The notes under the pieces are model-generated. The model was not told where the DNA came from. It did no database searches and saw only the letters and a program-made list of their open reading frames with translations. A stretch of DNA of 64,000 bases from Cyanophora paradoxa (lineage: Eukaryota > Glaucocystophyceae > Cyanophorales > Cyanophoraceae): contig QPMI01000674.1 in the NCBI GenBank assembly GCA_004431415.1, positions 1-64,000 on the forward strand, written 5' to 3'. Shown here one piece after another: positions 55,269 to 64,000 of this stretch; position 1 is the stretch's first letter, and each line of letters starts with the position of its first letter. The translations under genes were made by a program, and so were the position numbers.

Positions 55269-57287
55269 GAATGCATTGGAATCTGACTTTGCGGAGGTGA
55301 TCGCCTGTGGGGGTACGGCGGTCCGGTGGCTTGTCGGACACGAGGGAGAGGGCTGGGGCGAGGGTAACGTGAGGATTGCTGAGGACGGCCCCCGCGTTGC
55401 GAAGCTGGCGCCAGTCGAGGTATTGGGAGAGGGAGGCTTCGGCTAGGAAGTGAGAGCGGGGGTCCCCCTCAACGCGGTATGCATGGAGTTTGCCTCTGTA
55501 GGGCTCGGCTCCTGGAACTGGGCCTTGGGATGACGGGGGCGGGAGGCCGACGCGGATGAGAAAGCATTTGAAACTGTGGGGAATGAAGAGAAGGGCTGAG
55601 AGGGGGGCGTCTGGGGTCGTTTTGGCAAGCTTGTCAACGGCGTCATTGTGGCAGTTGTCAGGAGTATATGCTGGGTTCGGGATACGGTTCTTGGCCGGGG
55701 TCCGGGCCGCCTCTTTCTTTGCGACCGTTTTAGATGTTTTGGCGGACCGTGGTGGCGGCTGGGCGGCGTCGCGGTGAGCGGCTTCAGCTAGGATGGTCGC
55801 CGCCTCGAGTGGGGTCACGTGGGACGGCCGGAAGAGACGGCGTGCTGTTGCGGAAGCTTCGTTGCGGGCCAGGTCAGTGAGCTGAGAGGCGAGTTCTTGG
55901 GCGTAGCGAGCACCGGGAGGGAGGGGGGTGGCGGGCCCTGCAGGGCGAGGCGGGGTAGACTCAAGCACAGTTGGGGAGCGCGGGAGGGCTGGGTGGTCGG
56001 GGGAGGATGGTGGGGAGTCTAGGGTAGGCAGGGTGCCGCCAGTGGAGACCGGGGGGCGGCGTGGCGGGTGGGGACGCCCCGGGAAGGTCGGTGGGGGTCT
56101 GAGGGCCGGGAGGGCAGGACCACAGCATATAGGGTCAAGGGTGACGGACCCGTAGCAGAGGCTGAGGGCAATATATTCACGGTATCTGCGGAGCGTTGCA
56201 TTGTCGATCTGAATGTAGGCTGGGGGGCGGGGCAAGTCCGACGGGGCAAGTGCTGAGGAGCGACTGAGTAGGTCAGCTGTGAGGAGGAGGAGAGGGCCGC
56301 AGGCCGTGCTGTTGGGGGGCTGGAGAACGGAGAGGGATGTCTCCGGGCGTAAATAGGTCCATCTGCAGAATGGAGTGAGGGGGAGGGGGGAACCAGAGTC
56401 GCGGTGACTCCAAGTGGCGGCCAAGTCTTGTGCAAAGGAGACAAGGTGATCAGGGACGTCGAGGGAGCCGTTGTGAATGTAGAACGAGCGCGTCTGAGGA
56501 AATAAAGCGAGTAGGTGCCAGTGTCCCGGGGGGCCCTGAGGGTGCCGGGATCTGCCTGAGGGAAGGGTCGGCGAGGGGGCTGGTGGGGTATGATGAGTGG
56601 GGCGATAGGTAAGGATGGGGACAAGGACAAGGCGGGCATCGAGAAGGCGTCCGGGGGGAAGGTATTGGTGCAGGGGGAGAAGGGCAGAGCCCCGAGAGTC
56701 AAATTGGGAGGCTGCACTAGCGGGATAGGAGCTGGACGACAGGAAGTAGGCAGGGTGAGGCGAGGCCAGGGCGGCTTCACGGGAGGAGAGCATGTCAAGG
56801 AAGGCTTCCACAAGGGGGAGGCTGAGGGCGGCATGCGGCCGGAGGTGGATAAGGTCGCCTCGTCGAATGAGGGAGTGGCGATGAGGGTCAGGTCGGGGGG
56901 CGGGTGGGAGGGGGGTTTCGACATGAGAGTTTGCTCCGCGCAGTAATCATTGTCTGCAAACCGGAAGGCATTCCCCAGCCAACTTTTCTCCGCCAGCGTC
57001 AGGGGGCGAGGGAGGGGAAATTCAGTCGGGTGAGCGGGGTTCGGCCTGGGGAAGTAGTTGGTCGGGCCTCGGGCGCCGGGGGCGTGGGGGTGGGGAAGGG
57101 CAGGTGGGGGGGGGTGGGGGCTGCGGGGAGGAGGGAGGGAATTGGGGGACCGGGGGTTACCGGTGTAAGGGACGGGGGGAGAGGGGAGGACGGAAGGGAG
57201 GAGGGGTGGGTCTCGCTTGCGTCTGACCGGACGGCGGGCTTTGGCTGCCGTGTGCTGGGAGGGGCGGGAGCTGGTGCGCGGGGTCAT
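54844..57287 (-). pseudogene. Ulp1 (C48)-like protease and RNase H end of R1
   Basis: Frames 56019-57287 and 54844-56811 overlap. In the second: His98 in G-H-W-H-L-L-A-L-F (about 56520), Gln164 and Cys171 in L-Q-P-P-N-S-T-A-C-G-P-L-L-L-L (Cys codon about 56301), the layout of Ulp1/SUMO-type cysteine peptidases. The expected Asp is uncertain (Y-I-H-N-G-S-L-D). Then N-P-A-Y ... H-N-D-A-V-D-K-L-A-K (Asp393, 55635), which looks like the last RNase H motif, A-Y-R-V-E-G-D-P-R-S-H, A-L-S-L-V-S-D-K-P and C-P-F-C (about 55185). All of these recur in R2. A protease in a retroelement ORF could process its polyprotein or act on host ubiquitin-like tags. Confidence 0.55.
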
Positions 57288-58333
57288 GCGCTGTCGTTTT
57301 GTTGTGAATGCCGGGTCGTTAGCCTGGACTGTCCCCAGGAGAACCTCAGGGTCCCGGAGAAGGAGAGCGGCCGCCCAACGCTCCCGGTAGATGGGGGCGT
57401 GGAAGGGATAGGGCGGCCCCGTCCTTTGCCATACAGGTGGACTTCCTCACCGCGGCCAATGAACTCAGCAGCGGTCATGACGAAGAGAGCGTCTTCACCC
57501 GTGTGGACGTTTTTCCAGGCTTGTGTGGGGAAGGTGCTGGTGTCGTACTTCCAGGCCGAGCGTGGGAGGGTCGCCGGGGCGGAGAGTCGCCGTCCACCAG
57601 CTGATGACCCAGTCTTTAAGAGGGGCCGTGACGTCGGAGGCGGTTTGCGGGTGACGTCCAGGATGCGGATTTCGCGGAGGCGGGCCGAGATGATTGCTAG
57701 TCGCCAGGGTCGGGACCCAGAGGGGGGCAGGGGGAGGAGAATATAATCGTATTCCGTTGGGGAGAAAGGGTGCGGGACGTAGGGTCGGTCCAGGTGTGGC
57801 TGGCCTGCGCGGGCTTTGAGAGAGAGGGCAGTGGGGGCTGTGCCCATGAGGATCGAGGTTGCGTGGGAGGACGAGAGGAAGAGGCACTTGGGGGTGGTCG
57901 GGGCATGAAGGCGGAAGGAGACTTGTCGGTTTTGGAGAAGTCTGAAGAAAGCGTCGACGGGTTCTGCAGGTATGGGTTGTGCGAGGAGAACGGGTGTGGC
58001 CAGGTGGGCCCCAGACCGGGGGTTGGGGTCGATGAGGGAGAGGGGGGCCGCTTTAAGGGCAGCCAGGCGAGATTTTATGCCGTCGAGGAGGGGAAGTACT
58101 CGGCGATCATACCTGGGGCCGTCAGGGTCGATGGCAGCTGAGTAGGGATGGCTCGGCGTCCATAGCGTTCGAATGAAACAGGAAGGGCGCCGGTTTGGTC
58201 GCGGAAAGGGAACGTGGGTGGGGGCCAGGCGGGGCGGGGGTGGGGTGGCAGTGCGGGCAGGACAGGGCGGGTCCCGTGCCCATTGTTCTGCGATCAGGAG
58301 GAAATAGGAACGCCCCACATGCCAGGGTCGCAA
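57284..58333 (-). CDS. Degenerate Ulp1-like domain in R1
   Basis: 349 codons open. The stretch P-V-D-A-F-F-R-L-L-Q-N-R ... C-L-F-L-S-S-S resembles L-V-E-A-F-L-D-M-L-S-S-R ... Y-F-L-S-S-S in the next domain. It is followed by R-P-W-R-L-A-I-I ... I-R-I-L-D, where the catalytic His before Trp is replaced by Pro, and by T-Q-A-W-K-N-V-H-T-G-E-D-A-L-F-V-M-T-A, where Cys is missing. I read it as a diverged duplicate of the Ulp1 fold without catalytic residues. The similarity is from patterns only. Confidence 0.4.
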   Translation of the reverse strand: MRPWHVGRSYFLLIAEQWARDPPCPARTATPPPPRLAPTHVPFPRPNRRPSCFIRTLWTPSHPYSAAIDPDGPRYDRRVLPLLDGIKSRLAALKAAPLSLIDPNPRSGAHLATPVLLAQPIPAEPVDAFFRLLQNRQVSFRLHAPTTPKCLFLSSSHATSILMGTAPTALSLKARAGQPHLDRPYVPHPFSPTEYDYILLPLPPSGSRPWRLAIISARLREIRILDVTRKPPPTSRPLLKTGSSAGGRRLSAPATLPRSAWKYDTSTFPTQAWKNVHTGEDALFVMTAAEFIGRGEEVHLYGKGRGRPIPSTPPSTGSVGRPLSFSGTLRFSWGQSRLTTRHSQQNDSA

Positions 58334-58426
58334 CGGTGGTACGCGACCAGAGGGGTGCCAGCCTCGGTCTGGGAGGTGGGGGCGAGTGTAAGATCCTCGT
58401 CCCAGTACCAGGCGGGGAGAGGCGTG

Positions 58427-59640
58427 TCACGGTCGGCGGGGACAGCGGGTTTGCAGAGGGAAGTGGGTAGAAATGCCAGGTGGGGCCGGAACCCTAGGAT
58501 GGGCTAAGTAATAGTCGAGGGCGAGTTTCCTTGTAGGCCCGGGATCAGGGTAGTCAACATCAGGGGCGTCCTCGGGGAGTGGTTGAAGGAAGATTGGGTT
58601 GGGAGGGGAGCAGCACTGGAAGGAGATGCTGTGAGTGATGTCTCTGCGTCCTAAGGCTTCAAGGAAAGCGGAGTAGGCGCGGAGGATGTCGCAGTCCGAG
58701 ACAATGGTCAGGTGTTCGTCGGAGGGGAAGAGAGCATGATCCTTGGGAAGTCGGATGCAGCGGTTCCAGATGACGGTTTCCGCCGCCGTGAAGGCGCGTT
58801 CAAGTCTGGCGGACGCGAGGGGGACGAGGTCGAGGACCAGGTGGGTGTTGGTAGTCTCAGAGGCGTCTACATAGTCAACGAGGTCCGCTTGGCATCGGAG
58901 GAAATGGTAGTCGGCGGGGCTGTCAGCTAGAATATATGTGCGAATGTGCCGGCGAGGCGGGAAGAGGGACGAGAATAGGGACGGGGGGAGGGGTGGGGAG
59001 GAGTCGTCCGAAAAAAGGAGTCGGGCATCGGGGATGTCCATTCCGCCAATATAGTGGTAGGGAGCCGAGGCAGAGAACGTCTGCGGGGCGGTAGGTAGGG
59101 GGGCAGCTGGTCCGCTGAGGGGGACACGGGGTCGGCGGGGGAAGAGGGGGCCGGGCGGCGGGTCGTCGTTGGTGTCGGAGCCGTTGCAGGTGGCCGCGGG
59201 ATGGTCTTTGGTTGGTGAGAGGGGACCCACTGAAGCGTGACTTGGAAGTTCGGGTCTTGGGCGATACGAATGGCGTATTGCGTTCGAGCGTTGAGGAGAA
59301 GGGCCCCGTCTTCTCGGCGGAGCAGGGTGCGGAAGTTGATGGGATGGGAGAAAGATGAAGGGTCTTGAAAGGCGAAGGCTGTCAGGGCTCGGATAGTGTT
59401 CTGACTGTCCGTGATAATTTTCCCGCCCGTGGGCCCGAAATACGTGAATGCTGCGGAGATTGTGCCTGCTAGCTCTCCCAGGTTCACGTTGTGTTGGACG
59501 CCGGGAGACGGTGGGCGAACTCGATTTTGTCAGGCAGGTCGGGATTATTTTCGAGGGGTGCAAGGCCGGCGTAAGTGGTTCGGACGGAGGCGGAGCCCTG
59601 TTTTTGTGTGCTGGCGTCCGTGTATATTACCCGGGGAGTA
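58427..59640 (-). pseudogene. RNase H region of R1, plus a second RNase H-like stretch
   Basis: RNase H type I motifs: V-I-Y-T-D-A-S (59630-59610), Glu in L-G-E-L-A-G (about 59475), Asp in I-I-T-D-S-Q-N-T-I (59407-59409) and L-Q-W-V-P-S-H (about 59230-59215). These occupy two frames. Overlapping, in the frame 58427-59563, a second similar series is seen: Y-V-D-A-S (Asp at 58867), T-A-A-E-T-V-I-W (Glu at 58780) and T-I-V-S-D-C-D-I-L (Asp at 58696). RNase H would remove the RNA strand during reverse transcription. The second series is a weaker call. Confidence 0.5.
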
Positions 59641-60582
59641 GGTCCGGAGGGAAGGGGCGGGGAGTTTAGTGCGCGGAGTGTAGGGCAGAGCTCTGCGAAA
59701 AGGGCTCGGGAGGTAATGAAAAGGAAGTCGAGCCCGGCCGGGATTCATAGAAGTCGCGGTCGGCTTGTGATGCGGGGTCATAAGGCGTGGGCGTCTCTCG
59801 AGGGCAACATTGGTAGCCTGGGCCTCCGCTCGGAAAGAGTCCCACCAGTCAGTTTCCCGGAGCCAGAGGTCGATGAAGCCAATGTGTGTGATTTCGCGGG
59901 GGAGGTTGGGAGGGGGGAGTTCGGGGTCATATTGAGCAGGAGGGGTAGCTGAGGAGGGGTCAAGGCGGGCTTTTTTAGCTGCTCGTGTGGGTTGAGCACG
60001 GGAGGGCTGCTGTCCTCTAGAGTGGGAGCATGTGAAGGCGGAGGTGGAGTCGGGCAGCTGCCGGGAGCGGGTGGGCACCGGCCTATTGAGATTGGAGAGG
60101 CTCGGAGACCAGCCCTTCGATTCGCACGACGAGCCTGCCGGGATTCGGCGGACGTGAGATGCGTACTCGACCCATCGACAAGCAGTCGTAGAGAGGCCCA
60201 GCTCGCGATGAAGCTGTTCAGAGCCGCAGTATTTTGGGTGAGGGCAAAATTGGAATTCCAGTCTGCGTTCACGCCAGGCGGGGTCGAGCTCAAGCGCCGA
60301 TAGACCGGGGTCGCGCATGGAGAAACCATCATATGGGGTGAGGCAGTAATGGACGAGTTCCACCCCATAGTTATACTCTGAATCTCGGGGGCAGTTAGGA
60401 TCCGCATCGGAGTCCTCCGAAGCTAGTTCGTCCGGGTTTTCGTCTGGGATAGGGGGTTTCCCCACGACGCGGCCGACCAGGCCTTGGGATGTCCAGACAA
60501 AGTCACCAATGTTGAGTCCCGCAAGGACGGCATTAGCTTGGAGAGAGCGACGAATGTCTGGGATAGAGGGCGGCGGAGGCAT
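59545..60582 (-). CDS. N-terminal part of retroelement R1 protein
   Basis: Open for 345 codons. Begins M-P-P-P-P-S-I-P-D-I-R-R-S and has an ordered stretch G-D-F-V-W-T-S-Q-G-L-V-G-R-V-V-G (residues about 26-41), then an acidic segment and a Cys/His-containing stretch (F-C-P-H-P-K-Y-C-G). The latter half is Pro/Arg/Ser-rich. I know no family for it. In a non-LTR element the part ahead of RNase H would follow the reverse transcriptase. The first Asp of RNase H (Y-T-D-A-S) is in another frame at 59616-59618, so a frame change ends the useful part near 59650. Confidence 0.45.
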   Translation of the reverse strand: MPPPPSIPDIRRSLQANAVLAGLNIGDFVWTSQGLVGRVVGKPPIPDENPDELASEDSDADPNCPRDSEYNYGVELVHYCLTPYDGFSMRDPGLSALELDPAWRERRLEFQFCPHPKYCGSEQLHRELGLSTTACRWVEYASHVRRIPAGSSCESKGWSPSLSNLNRPVPTRSRQLPDSTSAFTCSHSRGQQPSRAQPTRAAKKARLDPSSATPPAQYDPELPPPNLPREITHIGFIDLWLRETDWWDSFRAEAQATNVALERRPRLMTPHHKPTATSMNPGRARLPFHYLPSPFRRALPYTPRTKLPAPSLRTYSPGNIHGRQHTKTGLRLRPNHLRRPCTPRK

Positions 60583-61213
60583 AGGGTGGCGGGGGAGGAA
60601 AGGGGACCGGGTGGAGGGGCGGGGAAGAGAGAGTTCTTCGCGGACAGCGTCCCACTATCGCGTACCATCCTCCCGGCAATTCGACTGCGATACGCCGCTG
60701 CCCTCTACCTTTCAGACCTCAGCCTCACAGGACAAGGCTACAAACCACCGAAGCCCTCTTTCCCTGCCGACTGGACCGGGCCCACCCACCCACATGACTT
60801 GGATCAGCTGCATCCGTCTGCGACGCCGCCTCAACCGGAGCCCCCGTCGGCACCAATATTCGGCTCTGTCGCGGCACCCGCACTAGCCGACCCGCCTTCA
60901 CCGGTGCCCACAACACGCTCCGTGTCTCCTCCCGCCTCACCACCCTCGGGCAAGCAGGGCGCCGAACCATCAGCTACCGCCCCTGTACCGCCCCTCCCCG
61001 AGCTCTATCAGAAGCCGAGAAGGCTCTGCTTCCCCAAATTCGCATCTGCTGGGGTCCAGCCTCAACCGAGGCGACCATGCAGCGGAGAACGCCATCATTG
61101 GGCTCCCACGTGCTTGCATTACGACAGACAGCCGACCCTCCCGATCGCCTGCCCCGGACCTCTACGTCGCAGACCTCGCTCGCCTCTACACAGATCTAGA
61201 CCTACCCCCGCAC

Positions 61214-61740
61214 CTAGGGATGGCGAGCTCGGACTATTGCAAGTGCACTTCCCGTGGAGTCTCGGACCGTGTGGTTGATGCCTTCTTCGATGTCCTGGCA
61301 GCCCGTCCCGTGTGCCGTGGGGGCGACGTTTGCTTCCTTCCTACCGCGATCTCCACGGTCGGTGCAGGCGCCCAACCCCACACCCTGAACCCAGCACAAG
61401 CCCTGCAATATCTGCCGCCACGGCCACTACGGTCGTACCGCATGGTTTTCTTCCTGCTCTGGTCCCGTCCGCCTCCCGCAGCGGGAAGGCGACTCGGCCG
61501 ACCACTGGGTCCTCCTTCTCATTGCCCCAGACAACGCTCGATCCGAATCTACGACGGCGGCAACCGAAGCCGACCCGACCGAACAGCCCTCGGCCTTGAC
61601 CTTGTCAGAATCTGGCTTCGAAGGGATGACGAGCCCTTCGCCCGCCTCTCTGGACATCCTTCTCGACAGACGCCTGTGACGGCCCCATCCAGATTGCCCG
61701 CTCCTCCTGTGGGATCCTTCTCCTCATGACAGCCTACGTC
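61214..61740 (+). pseudogene. Ulp1 (C48)-like protease of R2
   Basis: D-Y-C-K-C-T-S-R-G-V-S-D-R-V-V-D-A-F-F-D-V-L-A-A-R gives the N-terminal Ulp1 helix. His is in D-H-W-V-L-L-L-I-A-P (61503-61505, shifted frame), then R-I-Y-D-G-G supplies a candidate Asp. Cys is in A-R-S-S-C-G-I-L-L-L-M-T-A (61708-61710) with Gln a few residues before. The complete His-Asp-Gln-Cys set makes this a better match than R1, although three frames are needed to read it. Confidence 0.5.
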
Positions 61741-61946
61741 CTCTCGGGTGACCCGTCGACGCAACGCCTCAGCACACTCATCCGGGACTTCCCGGAACGG
61801 CTTCGGACCTACACCCATTTCATTATACTTGCCCTTTACCTCGGCACCACTGAAATAGGCTCCGCACCTTTCCCCCGGATCAGCTCGCGTTTGCGACTCC
61901 AGAAACAGCATGCGTTCCAACGCTCGGCAGCCGGCGCCGGCGAACG

Positions 61947-62972
61947 GTGGCAACCTTGCACCACGGTGGCATGCTGCCGACGCCGCCTGACTCTGAAATC
62001 GACGACGGAGGCGAGACCCGCTTAACACTCGAGGACAACTGGCAGGCAAGCGACAGCGAAGAGGACTCCCTCGTTGCTCACTCCTGCCCTCCCTCGCCAA
62101 CGCTCATCACGTTACCAGATCCGGCAGCAGATCCCCCGCCAAAATCAGACGAGGCCGCCTTCGCCCAGGTCGTAGGAAAACTGCAAAGAGAACGGAGGCT
62201 GCATCTGCCTCGCGCCGAGATTCTCTCTAACCTTACCCGCCCGGCATCGCTCCGCGCAGCTGAGGTTGCCACCCTCGCCGAAGAGAACTCAAAATCGCCC
62301 CACCGGCCCTGCGCCTGCCCCGACCAAGAAAGACCGGGCGCGAGCCCGCCGGGCGCCGGGAGCGGAACTGGTACCCAATCCAGCGTACGACTGCTACAAC
62401 GACCAGGCCGATCGCCTCGCGAAAAGCTGCAACGATGGGCCTTTCCCTGCCCTTCTATACCTCCCGCAGGATGCGGGTCCACCACCCCGCTCATCCGCTA
62501 TGGCACCAAGCCTGGCTCTGCGGAGCTACCGACCGGCACAGAGAGATACGCCGGCCACCTCTTGGCGTACCGCGTGAACGGAGACCCGCGCAAACACATG
62601 GACGAGGAAGCCCACCTCGTGGATTTCATTCAGTGGAGCTGTCAACTCGAAGCTGGTAGACTCCTGCGCTTCACTGGCGGCCAAATCGACGCTGCTCTCT
62701 CCCTCATGTCCGCACACCGCAAAGATGGACGCCGCAAGACCCAAGCCGGGGTTCAGCTTCGCGCGACGCGCTCGAAACTGCTGACTGCATCTCTGGCCAC
62801 GCTGCGAGTCCGTGCTCGCACGCGCCCGGACATCTATGCGGCAATCTGCCCGAGGGACCGATTTGCCCCGCTGCCGCCTCGCAGAGGAAGACTTCGATCA
62901 CATCTGGGTATGCCCTGCTGCTGCTACTGCCGTCAACGTCTTTCGCCTAGCCGCCCGCGAACACGTCCTTAA
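61947..62972 (+). CDS. Middle part of R2 (LAYRV block)
   Basis: 341 codons open. Contains G-H-L-L-A-Y-R-V-N-G-D-P-R-K-H and A-A-L-S-L-M-S-A-H-R-K-D-G-R-R, both shared with R1 (A-Y-R-V-E-G-D-P-R-S-H; A-L-S-L-V-S-D-K-P-P-D-R-R). Upstream, the frame 62266-62577 holds P-N-P-A-Y-D-C-Y-N-D-Q-A-D-R-L-A-K, so a frame change separates it from this ORF's start. A linker rich in Arg and Pro precedes. Acts, by comparison, between RNase H and the zinc site. Confidence 0.45.
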   Translation: MATLHHGGMLPTPPDSEIDDGGETRLTLEDNWQASDSEEDSLVAHSCPPSPTLITLPDPAADPPPKSDEAAFAQVVGKLQRERRLHLPRAEILSNLTRPASLRAAEVATLAEENSKSPHRPCACPDQERPGASPPGAGSGTGTQSSVRLLQRPGRSPREKLQRWAFPCPSIPPAGCGSTTPLIRYGTKPGSAELPTGTERYAGHLLAYRVNGDPRKHMDEEAHLVDFIQWSCQLEAGRLLRFTGGQIDAALSLMSAHRKDGRRKTQAGVQLRATRSKLLTASLATLRVRARTRPDIYAAICPRDRFAPLPPRRGRLRSHLGMPCCCYCRQRLSPSRPRTRP

Positions 62973-63704
62973 ACACGTGATGAAACACAAGCCGACGGAC
63001 TTCGCAGCTCCTGGGACTCGCTATTCCCTTCCTACTAGACCCTGGCATGTCCAGCCCTCCGCTCGAGTTCGCTCCGGATTGCCACTGGGCAGAAACTAGC
63101 TATTCTCGAAGCAGCCGACCTCCTTCATCAATTCGAATTTCGCGCTCTCTTCCAGCTTGTCGCCCCGCAAGGAATTCACGTCCTACTCCGAGCCTTCGGA
63201 GTTCGAACTCTAGCTACGACCTCGCAGCAAGCAGTGAATGGATTGGTGCAACTAGCGGACGAACATGCACGGACCATCTGGAAAACCCGCTGCGACGCAG
63301 TCATAGCCTGGGAACAGGAACACGGCATCACGTCGGGCAAAAACGCACCAAGCGGGCTAAGGCCTCAATGCTGGCTCAGGTCTCTGCTACGCCAGCCCGG
63401 CACCAATCCCTCTCAACCCGACTACCCGATGCCCTCGCTCGAACGCCAACAAGTCACGATCACGGAGTACCTCGGCGGGGCAGCTCCTGCCCTGGCGGCC
63501 GAGCTGGCGGCGTTCACCTGGAAGAAGCTGGAAGAGGAACCTACTCAACAGCCCCCCGACGTAGCGCCCGCCTCCGCGAACTCGACGCACGACGCCCTCG
63601 CTGCGACACCTGCGGGACAAGCTTTGCCTCCGCCCGCCGGTGCCTCCGCCACCTCGCTACCGGTCTCTGCGTCGACAGCGCAGCGGGAGTCGGCTTCCAG
63701 CTAG
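62812..63704 (+). CDS. Zinc-site and C-terminal domain of R2
   Basis: The frame 62812-63099 gives C-R-L-A-E-E-D-F-D-H-I-W-V-C-P-A; the frame 63234-63704 gives L-A-D-E-H-A-R-T-I-W-K-T-R-C, W-E-Q-E-H-G-I-T-S-G-K and R-Q-Q-V-T-I-T-E-Y-L-G-G. A third frame holds the C2H2 finger C-D-T-C-G-T-S-F-A-S-A-R-R-C-L-R-H (63602-63668). The order equals that of R1. The sequence after 63700 is Pro-rich linker running off the window. Confidence 0.45.
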
Positions 63705-64000
63705 TCCGCAATCCTAGCCCTCCCAGCCCACGTCCTCGACGACCGACTTGGAACTACCCCTTCTCTACCCCCGCAGCCCCCGCCCGCGTAGCGAAACGGC
63801 CTGCAGTCACGCCTGCAGCACCCCGACATCAGCTAAACGCTTCAGAGACGAGCACGGGCCCCGCAACACCCGCCACCGTCCACCAGCAGGCCTCCACCCG
63901 TTGGCTCCAAACGCACGGTGGAGGATGACGTTACAGCCCCGGCCTCCAGCGCCAAACGTCGCCCAGGGATAACACCGTCAGAGCCGCCGAGCAGCAAACG

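Larger units (their letters stand above)
52820..60582 (-). mobile_element. Retroelement copy R1 with RNase H, Ulp1-like and zinc-finger domains
   Basis: 7.8 kb of GC-rich, Pro-rich coding sequence broken into overlapping frames. In reading order: N-terminal domain (60582-59700), RNase H motifs (59630-59215), a second RNase H-like stretch (about 58870-58690), an inactive Ulp1-like stretch (58330-57290), a Ulp1-like protease (about 56800-56200), N-D-A-V-D-K-L-A-K (55635), a split Cys/His zinc site (55190-54990), a W-E domain (54600), a C2H2 finger (54200) and low-complexity sequence. RNase H followed by a CCHC-type site is the C-terminal layout of non-LTR retrotransposon ORFs. No reverse transcriptase motifs are seen, so the 5' part is lost. 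R2 repeats the order. Confidence 0.65.
60630..64000 (+). mobile_element. Retroelement copy R2, opposite orientation, 5' truncated and cut by window end
   Basis: Divergent from R1, with left ends about 50-100 bases apart. In order: a Ulp1-like protease (61220-61735), Y-N-D-Q-A-D-R-L-A-K (about 62410), A-Y-R-V-N-G-D-P-R-K-H, A-L-S-L-M-S, a Cys/His zinc site (62872-62908), an I-W-K-T-R-C ... W-E domain (about 63270-63330), Q-V-T-I-T-E-Y-L (about 63450) and a C2H2 finger (63602-63668). Frames switch several times. The protein sequence is clearly diverged from R1, so these are not recent sister insertions. The RNase H front part is missing. Confidence 0.6.

Noticed and set aside
56904-57746. 280-codon plus-strand Gly/Arg-rich frame
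   Set aside because: Antisense to the retroelement R1; composition is that of complemented Pro-rich sequence.
1-64000. tRNA and rRNA genes
   Set aside because: No convincing cloverleaf, A/B boxes or rRNA blocks were seen on either strand by eye.

Overview
The window holds endogenous DNA-virus sequence next to GC-rich eukaryotic host sequence. Positions 1 to about 51,000 are AT-rich and carry the hallmark genes of Polinton/Maverick-type (adintovirus-like) elements: double-jelly-roll major capsid protein, penton-like proteins, FtsK/HerA-type packaging ATPase, family B-type DNA polymerase and retrovirus-type (rve) integrase. From about 51,000 the sequence becomes GC-rich. It contains a host gene with short GT-AG introns on the minus strand and two divergently placed copies of a retroelement with RNase H, Ulp1-like protease and zinc-finger domains. 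All reading frames use the standard genetic code. The host is a eukaryote, probably a protist or early-diverging fungus, but I cannot name it.

Viral part, left to right. (i) 1-6,108 is a heavily frameshifted extra copy (here 'A0') of a capsid module: penton-2, penton, MCP, an inserted nuclease gene, ATPase, coiled-coil protein and small basic proteins. (ii) 6,947-26,954 is element A: C1q-type fibre tip, long fibre, patatin-discoidin protein, penton-2, penton, MCP, ATPase, coiled-coil protein, small DNA-binding-type proteins, primase-SF3 helicase, GIY-YIG nuclease, PolB and integrase. Several A genes carry single-base frameshifts. (iii) 26,955-28,854 is a non-coding spacer with inverted repeats and a 390-bp tandem repeat. 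(iv) 28,869-50,163 is element B. Its genes run in mirror-image order to A, so the integrase ends face each other: integrase, polymerase-SF1 helicase-HNH fusion, AT-hook protein, coiled-coil protein, ATPase, MCP, penton, penton-2, patatin-discoidin, fibre base with a membrane anchor, fibre, C1q-type tip and a small phage-like protein. B reads mostly cleanly. A and B are clearly homologous in capsid, fibre, patatin and integrase genes but differ in replication genes. They are therefore two diverged relatives and not a recent inverted duplication.

How the genes fit together: MCP, two penton-like proteins and the ATPase would build and fill the capsid; small AT-hook-like basic proteins may condense DNA; polymerase and helicase replicate it; the integrase inserts it. 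The most unusual part is a surface module conserved in both elements. It comprises long fibres with His-x-His and 'SGxYxDLxNxP' repeats like bacteriophage tail fibres, a C1q/TNF-like trimeric tip, a small protein resembling one found beside phage fibre genes, and a patatin phospholipase fused to a discoidin-like domain. I infer a host-attachment and membrane-penetration apparatus.

Host part. 51,150-52,313 (minus) is a three-exon gene fragment whose last visible exon ends in a splice donor facing the viral block. 52,820-60,582 (minus) and about 60,630-64,000 (plus) are two diverged copies of the Ulp1/RNase H retroelement; neither shows a reverse transcriptase domain inside the window.
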